A model generated the notes under the pieces. The model saw only the letters and a list, made by a program, of their open reading frames with translations, made no database searches and was not told where the DNA came from. A program made the translations under genes and the position numbers. From Psococerastis gibbosa (lineage: Eukaryota > Arthropoda > Insecta > Psocodea > Psocidae), in contig OZ020486.1 of assembly GCA_963971405.1 (NCBI GenBank), forward strand, positions 33,999,419-34,063,418: a stretch of DNA of 64,000 nucleotides, read 5' to 3'. Shown piece by piece: positions 12,101 through 24,700 of this stretch (position 1 is its first letter; the number at the start of each line of letters is the position of its first letter).

Positions 12101-15100
12101 TGGTCCGGTTAAGTCGAGGCGTTGACACGTTTTCACACTGTACTGCACTGGCACACTTGTAACGACTTGTTTTACACCTTCCGTGTTTTTATTCTAGGCA
12201 AAGACTGCTTTCCCTTATGTGAGTATTATTTATTTTCTGCTTTCGTTGCGTTTAATTTGCTTTTGATTAATTTTAATGATATGATAAATTATAGAAAATG
12301 TCGAGATGACTTCTCATGAGATCTTATTGAAATTAAAGGTTTGAGTCGAAATCTGTAGTGAGGAGAACCTGATTGATATTCTACTTGCTCTTTCCGTTTA
12401 TAAAAACCTTTTATAGGATTTATGTATTATTGTACTGTATTAAATGCATCATTTTAGAAATTTTGCGCCAAATAGGAAATTTTAATATAGCCTATTAGCC
12501 CTACTGGATGAAACGCGCAAAATAAAACATTTTCTCTCCGCCATCTTGTCCTATGCAAGAAAAGATAAAATTGTTCGTAGATCTGAACCCGGACAGATAA
12601 AAAAATCTACATAAATACATTTGTTTCGTTCGGCTTAAGAAACTCTTGAAGGAAATGAAAATTTCGAAAATAAGCTTAGTTTTTGTCTCAGTATCTGTTG
12701 AAAGCGAATTTGAACTTGATGTTGAATGTAATTAATTAGTATAGGTTTTCACACGATCTTGCAGTGGACGCGAGCATTCATTCGGAAGTGTCTCATAATA
12801 ATAATAAAATATGAGACCTCAAATTTTCTATATATGAACGCTGGCCTTTTCTCATGACCTTTACGGGTACGAGATTCTGAAATGGTAAGCTAGTAACCCT
12901 TCCCGTTTACGGGCACGTCGTGCTGATTGTGTCATCACAGCAAAATTTTATATAGGTGTTTTCCCCGAGAACCTCTTTACACGACTTTTATCGATGGCTA
13001 AATCTCTTGCTCGTAAACGCCGTGCTAAGAGTTCCTTATAAATTTAAGGGGGGATTTCAAAATATTATCGCAACAAAGAATAGACCAGTCAATTTGCCGA
13101 AATTAATTCATTTTTCCTTCCGCAGCTATATAAAACTATTTTATGGGTAGCCTGCCTAACATAATTGGAAAAATAGAAAAGCTTTAAAAAAACGAAAAAT
13201 AGCCTAATAAATAAGATGTCAGTACACGTAATCCGAAATCTCTATGACCGTACTATTGGAGTTCGATAATAGGCTGTACTTGGTTAATAACAAGATATTA
13301 CCATAACAATGGCAGTTATTTACAATATCTGTGAAACATTGCATGAGTAAATGTCAATGCAACAAGGGAACAAACATCTTTGTTGCGTTCATTGTTAGTT
13401 ATGCAATAACAATAACAAGGGTGATTTGAAAATAAAATGCTTTTTCAATGTGCTCGCCAAGTTGTTCGAGTTTTGAAGGCTATGACCCTGACGTATTAAT
13501 AAAACACGTTGATTAAACATACCGTAGTTGATTCTAACTGAATCCAAGCCCGATATAAATAGAAATTTATTAAGGGTAGCTGGCCGTTGACAATGGCCAC
13601 CCCTGGACCACCCCAAAATAGTTGGCTTATGTATTATTTCATATTAAATTTGATACTGAAGTTAAAACGATTTGGTCTCATAAAAAATTTTTCATTTTTG
13701 TTAGAATTTTTCCATGAACTTGCTAATTCGGTCAATTGCTGTGTCATGAAAAACCAGTATAGGATCCGGGCTGATGGGCCGTGGTAAGCGTACTTCCAAA
13801 CTTTTCGTCAACATCTGCGATCGACATCTTCAGTGGAACTGCGTAGACTTCTAAGATTGTATCTCGGAGGTTCAGCAGCGACCGTGTCGCAGCAGTCGCT
13901 GCTGAGCCTCCGAGATACAATCTTAGAAGTCTTCGAGTCATTCGACTCCGGCCGTGAAAGCCTTTGCTGTTACAAAATTGCTGTGTCCTATCAGTTCCAC
14001 GGAAACACCAAAACTCAAACATTCCTTGTAGTACTACGTATGAACATATCACAGCTGAACTCGTATCTGTACTTGGTTCGCCTGTTTCAATGGCAAGTTT
14101 GTCTCAGCTTCTCCATTATCTCTTGTAGCCGGTGTAGGTTGACATCGAGGACGTATACCAGTTTGCCAATGGCCAAAAATTCCTACGGAAACACTATGTT
14201 AATAATGTCCGAAATCCATGGGGTCGTTGGCATTGGACAAGGGATCACTAAAAGTAGGTCTAGGTCCATAAAAAAGTCCTTTAGAACTATGTATGAAAAA
14301 GTCGACTTCCATGGCCAGGTGGTAACGTGCTTGCACTTGTGCGAGTCTTTATACGCCATGCGATAGGAGACGTGTCGTCACTAAACACGGGTACTTACCT
14401 ACAGGGGCGACTGAAGAGGTCAATCGGATACATTCATTAAATTGTTTGTATGCGATTAATCTTTTTTTTCTTATAAAAAAACAACTCTGCCTACTGACTA
14501 GACCAAACCTTTAAATAGCTAGGTATTAAATTAAATAAAAAATATAAACCAACCTATTTTGTGGTGATTCAGGGGTGAACAGTCAGCTTCCTTTTGAACT
14601 ATAAGTTGAAATAAGAAAATAAAGAAAATATTTTTTTTTTTTACATACAGTATATAATTTTACCGATCTTCCCTTTCGATTTCGTTTGGCCGTTTGGGTC
14701 AACCAACTCGTCCAGCCATGCATTAACGGTGGAAATGTATTTTTAATTAACTCAATGGGAACGATAATCTAATTAAAGGGAAAGCTAAAGGCGAGTTACA
14801 TACCTGCAACAGATGCACTCCTATAGTACATACGGCGTATGAAACTAAATTATTTATAATGTGTCAATAATTGAGCCGATATATTTAATTCAATAATGAC
14901 TTTTTAATGCTATCTGTTCAACAATTCAGTTTAAATTTCACGCCACTTAAGTTCATCTCTTATATGAAACTGATTTCAAAATATTTTGTAAACAAGAAAT
15001 GGTCGTGTATTTTTGATGAAACTACTTAATTTCTTTCGCAGCCTCAAAGATATGAAAATGGTCAGATGAAGAAAATCATAAGAAATAAAAACTTTCGCAG

Positions 15101-17095
15101 TAAATTTAAATTTTTTACCTGAAATATTATTCAGGAAATCCCAATGAAGTAAACTGATTTTATCATAGAATAATATTTACTATAGAATGCTAGTCGGTAT
15201 AGGACCGTCTGTGATTCCAACTAGGGAAATCACATGAGCCAAGTCACAAAATATTTGCGTCCCAGTTTTAACCAATCAAATTAATTTATTAAGAAACAAT
15301 TGTGAGTGTATTCGAACGTTCTATAAAACTTGGCCTACTATTGGCTGCCTGTTTTGAAGTCAACATTCATATTCAAAACAAAAACAACGCAGCAGTAATG
15401 AGTGGGTTTTTGATAAACAAAAATGATAAAAATTATTTATTGTTTCTATCTCTACAGCAATACCTACTTTACTAATAAAATAAGGTCAGATGTTGAATTG
15501 AAAACTTCACACTATACTACATTATGTAAAGTACAGTAGGCCTACAATAATACTTCTAAAAGGTAAGTGAGTAATTTATATTAAACCCACAATAGCTTTA
15601 ATTATTCTTAAAATGTTGTGTGTGTTGCATTGTTGCCGTCTTGTAGCCAAATTAAGTCACATAACACACACCCCAAACACACCTGAGTGCAACAAGTTAC
15701 TGTACAGCCTACGAGAAACATTTTTAAGCCTTTGCATGCATGGGGCTTGCGAAGTAATAATTTGTGACAATGACTTCCCTCTATGGGCCCACTACATTAA
15801 CTAAAACAAAATAGGTTGTCTCATTTTAATTGGTATGTATCGGTAGACTAATATTATTGACATTTTTAGGGCAACAGATTTCGAGGAACAGGAGCAGAGG
15901 AGGCGTCTCGTCCCGCCAGAGAAAATGTTGAAGCAAGGAAATTCGAGTGGAAACTTTAAGTCAATGCAAGACAATTCCTACCAGAAGGAAAAAGTCAAAA
16001 CTATTAATTGTGTTCCATCCTCTTCACTGCAAATTACTGTATATTTGTTATTACATTAATGTTATTGCATTATGCTGTATTTTAAAAGCCTTTTTCATGG
16101 AACTCACCTTGAATTTTCACTTGTCACCCATGGCTTACAGAGTCAAAAGGAAGGGAACATGGAGGGTGTCACCGTATCGCGTTAGTGACGAACTACCTGC
16201 CTGAATAAATAGGGGTTGTGAAAATGTCCAAATACATGATCTACTGTGACAGGATGCTTAATGAGCACGACGCAAAGAGGTTTTTTTGCCACTTTCCTCA
16301 TGCAGGGTTTTGGTTTAAAATGTTAAACCCCCAGTGACCTGTACGAAAAGGCCCTAATGAATGCTTGCCGTAACGTATAGTACAGTACTCTTTCTAAAGT
16401 CATGTTGGAACATAATTTGAAGTATTGTATGTGACACTTCCATACATTAATACATACTGCGTAGGATACCACGAGCATTTTTTTTTTTTAAATATTCATT
16501 GACCATTGTGCTGTAGATAGGCCTAGGTGTGCGAATGATGCAAAAAACTAGTTTGTTTCATTAAATTTGGGTCATTATGGATTTATTAATATGAAACAAC
16601 ACATTAAATTTTTATTGACTACTACATTTCAATTTTTAAATTTGTGCGGGAAACACCCAAGCGCTACCAAGTGGCCAAAATCCGAAAGTGGGACGCAAAT
16701 ATTTTGTAACTTCGATCCTGTGATTTCATGAAAAAAATCACAAAGCCCTGAAATACTGCATCCTATGTATAAGCATAGGGATGCCAGTCTGCTTATTTCG
16801 ATTGGCAGGCTATGGATTTTATAGAATAGTATTCAATCAGCAGCCTGATTGAGGCGATTATAATACCGGTATTTATTTAATCCCCTGGTAATAAAAATGT
16901 AAACAAGATAATTTTATAATGGAAAGTGCTATTCAAAATTTGTTTGTTTACAGTTATAATCCTAGGGTATTTATTTAACCCCGGTATTATAAACGCCTCA
17001 ATCAGACTGCTGCAGGCTGCTGGTGGGGAAATAGACACTTTTTAGGTTTTAGAAAGCTTGTATTTTTACGAAATTTTAATCTGACCACTTTCATA

Positions 17096-17132
<37 letters not shown>

Positions 17133-20100
17133 GATTGTAGAACAAGACATTTAATAAATTTCGTCAAAAATACACAATCACTCCCCGTTTACAAAATTTT
17201 TTTAAATCTGTCCCTTAATTATAACATTGTATTAATATACTGTAATTGGGAAAACCTTGGCTGCAGGAAATAATTTATTTTAGTCATAAATAATTGTTTT
17301 ATTTGTGTTTGAATAAGTATACAATCGGATGGTCGTATTTACTCACTAAATGATTCATTTAGGCAACATTAAGGAACATTAGCTCTCTACTAAGATTGGA
17401 TATAATCCATTTGTTTGAATCTCTCTTTTCACCGATTGGTCTCTGAACTGAGTGGTGGGCTCAGTTCTTATTATTTCTATTTGATTCAAGTTTGATGAAA
17501 CCTCAATATAACTGTTGTTTTATTTGTTGCGCAGCAATCACCCAACATGAACGCGGTCCGCAACGTGATGCTTACTCCTCCCACGTCCAACGCATTCGCA
17601 TTTCCGTCTGCTTCCACGTTTCCGTCTGCTTCCACGTTTCCATCTGCTTCCCCAGCAGATCCATTCGGCTCGACTACTCATGTTCCTGCTCAGCCTTCCT
17701 TCGCTAATTTTGACAATAATCCAGCCTTCAATGCCCGTAAGTTACTACAATATTATTGATACATGTCTAGTGCAAATTTTGTGAGGCGGGGTTTCCACAT
17801 ACGTCAATGGTCAATGGTAAATATGGTTTTGACGTGGTAGCAGACATTTTTAGTATGTCTTAAATGCCTGCTAAAACGTCAATACCACATTTACCATTTA
17901 CCATTGACGTATGTGGAAACCCCGCCTTATTAGTTATTACCATTGAATATAGTGTTCTATATTCAATGGTTATTACAAACTACAGTTTAAACCTGATAAA
18001 TCTAAGCACCCAAATATCTGAATATTTGGGATGGGGGGGGGGGGGGGGATTTTTCGAAGCTTCGTGGTAAAGAACTAGACTATGAAACGGAAAGACGAGG
18101 TTCGAGACTCAACATAAAAAGAAAACTGGGTCCATCCAGCAGTGGTCACTGGTACCTCCTCTGCCGGTTCTCAGGCCTACAGGCTAGATCCTCATGGGGG
18201 TATGCCACGGCAATATTTTAGTGCGATTTGCCACCTTACCTATCAGATCAATTTGACGTTAAAATGACTAATTGTGAATCCTGCGATATATTATGAGCAA
18301 ATCGAACTATTGGAATTTCTAACAATTTAATAAAAATCCAATTTAACAATAAAGATAGATTGTAGTTATAAAAAATATTATAGGAATACCAACGGCCATA
18401 CTCAGTTGAATCCACCAAAACAGACCTTTTTCAAAACTACATCAAAATTGGTAGTGTGCTCAGCGTTGGCAGAAGAACATAACGGGACATAATAACGCGC
18501 TGAGACTACTGAGTCACCGCCGAATTTATCGTGTGACTTTACTATGTTCCCCAAGTGATTCAGAATCCACTATAAACAAGAGGTTCACCCTGTCAGTCAA
18601 CTCCCCTTCTCCGAGAGGTGAAGGAGTCTGCCCTTAGAGTACCTCGGGTTACGAAACAGACTCACTCCCCCGCTATGCTGACAAAGTTGTTTAAAGCCGA
18701 AATGCTGAAAGCAGGCGTTGGAAAACAAGCAAACCGTTATAAAAAATGTCATACCCCTTCCAATAAATACCTACTCTTGTGCATTTTGACGTATGATATG
18801 TCCCCGTCACTGGCACTCCGGACACACTCTTTATCCGTTATTTGCTACAAATCAAGTTCCATAGTTGCGGCCAATCAGTACATGAAGTACATGATAATGG
18901 TGGGCCGCGGTGGGTGAACGGAACAGCCATTACTGCATGGGAACATGACCATGCCCCAAGCCCTCAACCCTCCATGGGTTATCGAGGTACGGCGTATGCG
19001 TAAGTAAGTACTTAGTACTCATACTCATATGTTGAAGAGCATTTCTTCTGAGGGTTTTAATATTTTTTATAGCTCTACGATTGACTTTGTACACCTGTAA
19101 AGACTTTCCCCTTCGGTCGACTCTTAATAAGCTATCATTCGGAAGTGCAAAACCTTCAAACATACTTACTCCTTGGCCTTGGCATGGTGTCACCGACTGG
19201 TACTCAAGTACTGCTCTACGGCGATACACCAGGCGGGACAAATTAGTCTTTGGCTTAATAAAACCCAGGATTAACGTTTCAAACAAGGATAATGACATTT
19301 ATAATATTGTACTTTCCAGCGTTGACCAAGGATTACCTTATTATAGAAACAGCCTTTGCATAATTATAGCAAGCAGTCAAAGTTATAAACAACTGTAAAT
19401 TATTAATTTTCGCTCAAGAATTACATAATAATAGTGGGCATTTCCACTTGTGGTAGACTGAATGCCGAGCTTTGTTGTTGATTTGCCGGCTATGTCCTTA
19501 GAGGGTTAGGGATTAGGAAGCCGATTGAGGGGCGAGGGTTGTCCTTGACCACAAAACCCAGATGATGTAGACTGTAATGGTTAAGACACATTACCATGTA
19601 CGATGTACCATGTAAGTTGCCTACCAGTCATCAAGCCATCCGCACTCGAGCCACGAGTGGCTTTTTACTCTTTAGTCCAAAAACATCTCATAAAGCCATT
19701 TTAGTTTCAAAGCTTAGGAATAGGTGATAAACCGTAGTCGCAGAATCGGTGTTGGCCATTAAATGCGGGCCTAGACTCGTACCCGAACTGCGTTGAAAGT
19801 AAACTTTTCACAATCTGTCAATTATCGTTTTGTAGCCGGTGTAGCTTGGCATCGGAGACGTGCTCCAATGGCCAATGGCCAAAAATGTCCGATTATCAAT
19901 GGGGTCGTTGGCAATGTACAGAGTTCAATAAGTCCATAAATTGCCATTCGTATAATAATAATACTCTTCATAAAAGTGCAACGCATAAGATAGCTGAGAC
20001 ACGTCGTAAGAATGTCAGGCAACCGCATGCAGAAAAAGATGTACAAAGCAAGCAGGGCAGGAAGACGACTGGCCGGACGTCCTTGAAAACGCTGGAAGGA

Positions 20101-21722
20101 TGAGTTGGAAACTGACCTTCGGGAGTTGGGCGTCCGTAGATGATGGAGCGTTGTAGAAAACCGAGATGACCAGGCCAAAGCTCATCAAGGGCTGTAGAGC
20201 CAGAAAAATAATAATAATAATAATAATGATGCGGGCCTAACGGGGCCGTTATTACTGGATGTACTTTCAGTTTCTCATTGCATCTCCTACCTTAATTTTA
20301 CCGCAGGCTTAAGCCCGGCCAAAGCTTTTTTTAAATAACAATAATAAAGATATAAAGTATTTTCTCGGTGTCTAGCTGTGTCATGTCACGTTCAAACTGA
20401 ATCTAAGGCTGTGGCCATTTTTGCAGCCATCTTCGTGGGCTTCCGCTGCGGTACAGTGTCATCAGACGGAGTTATCTCTGACATTGGATTTCCAGACGAT
20501 TGGCTTCTTGTGACCTCAACACGCTCTGCTCTATCGCGTTGCTTCTCCGTCCTGCTACTTTGGTTCAAATAACTCTCTTGTAATAACAATGTCCGGTTCA
20601 AGGCCGATGTCTCAGTTCTCTGCATGGATTGCGGTTTTCGCAGAACGGCTTACGATGCCTGAGTTAGCCAATTTGAAACAAGCAGTTTTCATTTTATCGT
20701 TTTAATGTACCATATTAAACGTACGGCACTCTAATTGGCATGGCCAGTGTGTTTAGAGGCTAATTTCCACATTGGCCAAGTAATATCTGCACTGGCGGCG
20801 AAATGGGGGCCTCCACCCCCCCCCCCCCCTCCCCGAAAGAGTTACCGCGTCCTAATGGCAAGGTTAGGGATGGAATTCGTCAATTTTTCAATTTTTAGAT
20901 TCATTGCGAGTATTGCAACCGTGTAGCCGTATTGTAGAGGCCTGGATGATAGAACCGGAACGTCTGGGTTCGTGACCTGACATAATACAATAGAAACAAT
21001 CGCGAATTCTGACACTTAACCGTAAAGGTCCTATTCTCAACTGATTTGTTCCAACGAGGAAATCCAAATTGTAATGGGGAATGTGAAATGCTTGTCAGAG
21101 ACGGAAAATAATGAATCGCTGCAATGCATTTTCCTAGACTCATTTTTTTTACTGTATACATATAATAACCTATAATAAAATATACAATTATCCCAGACTA
21201 AAAACAACACATTAACTATCTAAAAAATAAAAAGTCTAGATATTCGCTCTCTAGATAGAGTAGGTCAGTTCGTATGGCAGAAGGTGACACCTCCTGTCAC
21301 AACATCCCAACTGCGTAACATGATGTTTAGCCTGCCCGAGATAGTGCTCTGCGATGTCGCACCCTTGGCCCTGTTATCTTATCTCCTATGTTGTTTCCGC
21401 GTCTTCCTTCCGCCCATTTCGCCCTTGGGTTAAATGACTGCGTTGCTCAGATTGAATGGCCTTTGACAAGTTTTGAATCTTCATCTATATCCCAAAAGAC
21501 CTAACAGACTAACGAACAAAATTTGTTAAGACTCGGAAACCATGTTGAACATTATATTTTACTTAATTAATTGCAGCTTTATTTATGTACACGAAACTAT
21601 TGGAATTAGTAACTGTTAGTTAGGAACTAGTAAACTGAGTTTGGAGTCCGTTGATCCAAAAAACGAGTAACGTTGGTATCCAGCGGCAGGGGGGGGGGGG
21701 TCCGATTGGGGCTTACGACCTA

Positions 21723-21763
<41 letters not shown>

Positions 21764-24700
21764 GGTGCCTCCTTAAGGTAAGGTTCGTTGCGTCGACCTT
21801 TGAGATCTATTGCAGCCGCTTTGTCATGGAGATTCATGTCTGGAATATACCCACTTTCTTGATGAAAGAGCGGGTTTTTCCTACTGGATCTTCACGAATC
21901 GTCTTCGTTTCTGACCCTGGTATTCCCAGTATCCTGAAACGGTTTTTAGCCAGAGCTTCACATTCTAAGAGAACGTGCTCTGCTGTTTCATCCTCCATTT
22001 CACACCATCTACATTCTCTACTGCCCGTGTGGACTTTGAGTTTATACAGATGATGCCTTAGGTGGCAGTGCCCTGTGAGCAAACCAACAATATTCCTTAT
22101 TTCTAATCTGCCAAGTAATAGCAAATTTTTGGTAAGTTTTTTTGATGGTTTTATTCCAAGTCTTTTTAGACTTCGTTTTTCTGTCATATTGTGCCAGGAT
22201 TCAATTTTCTTGGTCTGGATCCATCTGTCAACTATAGTGCGTACACTTCCATAGGATATACCACAGGTTGGCTCTGGTCCAACAAATATTGAGTCCGAAC
22301 CTATATTTGCTAATGCATCGGCTCGTTCATTTCCCTCTACTCCAGAGTGTCCCGGCACCCACTCCAACTTAAGTTTATTATTTTTACTTACTCTGAGTAG
22401 GAGCTGTTTACAATCCCGTACTAACTTTGATTTAGTACAGTAAGAATCCAGAGCTTTAATAGCTGCCTGGCTATCAGAAAAAATGTGAATGGTCTTATTC
22501 TCATATTCCATTCTCAGAATTTCCCTTAAGCACTCAGCAATGGCACAGACCTCAGCCTGAAAAACCGTGCAAAATTTTCCCAGGCTTATGCTGATGGACT
22601 TAACTGGGTTCACCCCGTTAATTCCCGCACCCGTACCATTTGCTGTCTTAGAGCCATCAGTAAACCATACCAGTGTGCCAGCCTCCTGGCTCAGCGTACC
22701 CTCCGTCCAGCTTTCTCGAGTTAAGATTCTGGATTCGAAGGGCCTCCTAAAGTCATATTCAGGCAACATCTGATCAGATGGCATACTAATGCCTTCCTCA
22801 GTAATTGAGTTTTTTATAGCACAGTGTCCTCTGAGGGAATTTTCCCAGAGTCCTCCTTGCTCCAATCTGTACGCACTCATTCTGGCCTGCCCCATAATAA
22901 ATAAATTTAATGATGGGAGATCCAGAAGGGTATCTAGGGCGTCAGTGGGAGTGGTAGACATTGCACCTGTTATTCCTATGCAAGCCAACCTCTGCACACT
23001 ATTTAGTGTTAATTTCGCTGTGGTTTGATTTGCCTTCTGCCACCAAACTACAGCAGCATATGAGATTATAGGCCTTATGACAGCCGTATATAGCCAGTAA
23101 GTCATTCTAGGCCTTATCCCCCAAGTTTTCCCAATCGCTCTCCTGCATGCAAACATGCAGTTTTTCGCTTGGATTACTCTAGACTTTAGATGGGCATTCC
23201 AAGTAAGAGTCCGGTCTAAAGTGACCCCCAAATACTTGACTTCCTTCGCCCATTTGAGTTGTTCTCCAAATAGTATTGGAGGTTCCCTATCACTCACCCT
23301 TTGTTGGCGAGTGAATGGGATAATGTGAGTTTTGGCAGGATTAACTCTAAGGGATTCTTCCAGACACCAATTCTCTACTATTTTAATAGCTCTTTGCATT
23401 AGTTCCATCACAGTAGCGATGAATTTACCCACCACCACTATGACAAAGTCATCCGCAAAGGCTTGTGTGTACAGTCCCTCCCCATTCAGAGTTACCAAAA
23501 GTCTATCGGCCACCAGATTCCACAGTAGAGGTGAGAGAACACCCCCCTGAGCGCATCCTTTGGTCGCCAACACTACCTTCTCGGTATCAAACAACGAGGC
23601 CTGTAGTTCTCTACGATAGAGCATATTTTTTATCCATCGACAAGTTGTACCTTTAACTCCAGCTTCCCTAACTGCTCTTATCATTGAGCTATAGGTAGTG
23701 TTGTTGAAGGCACCCTCTATGTCCATGAATGTTGCAAGAGCAATTTCTTTACATTCCAAGGATTCCGCAGAACGGCTTACGATGCCTGAGTTAGCCAATT
23801 TGAAACAAGCAGTTTTCATTTTATCGTTTTAATGTACCATATTAAACGTACGGCACTCTAATTGGCATGGCCAGTGTGTTTAGAGGCTAATTTCCACATT
23901 GGCCAAGTAATATCTGCACTGGCGGCGAAATGGGGGCCTCCACCCCCCCCCCCTCCCCGAAAGAGTTACCGCGTCCTAATGGCAAGTTAGGGATGGAATT
24001 CGTCAATTTTTCAATTTTTAGATTCATTGCGAGTATTGCAACCGTGTAGCCGTATTGTAGAGGCCTGGATGATAGAACCGGAACGTCTGGGTTCGTGACC
24101 TGACATAATACAATAGAAACAATCGCGAATTCTGACACTTAACCGTAAAGGTCCTATTCTCAACTGATTTGTTCCAACGAGGAAATCCAAATTGTAATGG
24201 GGAATGTGAAATGCTTGTCAGAGACGGAAAATAATGAATCGCTGCAATGCATTTTCCTAGACTCATTTTTTTTACTGTATACATATAATAACCTATAATA
24301 AAATATACAATTATCCCAGACTAAAAACAACACATTAACTATCTAAAAAATAAAAAGTCTAGATATTCGCTCTCTAGATAGAGTAGGTCAGTTCGTATGG
24401 CAGAAGGTGACACCTCCTGTCACAACATCCCAACTGCGTAACATGATGTTTAGCCTGCCCGAGATAGTGCTCTGCGATGTCGCACCCTTGGCCCTGTTAT
24501 CTTATCTCCTATGTTGTTTCCGCGTCTTCCTTCCGCCCATTTCGCCCTTGGGTTAAATGACTGCGTTGCTCAGATTGAATGGCCTTTGACAAGTTTTGAA
24601 TCTTCATCTATATCCCAAAAGACCTAACAGACTAACGAACAAAATTTGTTAAGACTCGGAAACCATGTTGAACATTATATTTTACTTAATTAATTGCAGC

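Noticed and set aside
18930-19398. Overlapping 122-aa and 105-aa frames on opposite strands
   Set aside because: Mutual antisense overlap, no domain and no splicing context.
20921-20985. A tRNA gene (also at about 24044-24109 and 59935-60015)
   Set aside because: B-box-like motifs are present but arms do not fold into a cloverleaf and acceptor stems do not pair; best seen as SINE or tRNA-like remnants.
20901-21161. An 86-aa frame found identically at 20901-21161 and 24024-24284
   Set aside because: The duplication is fully explained by the 1.09-kb direct repeat; no domain is visible.
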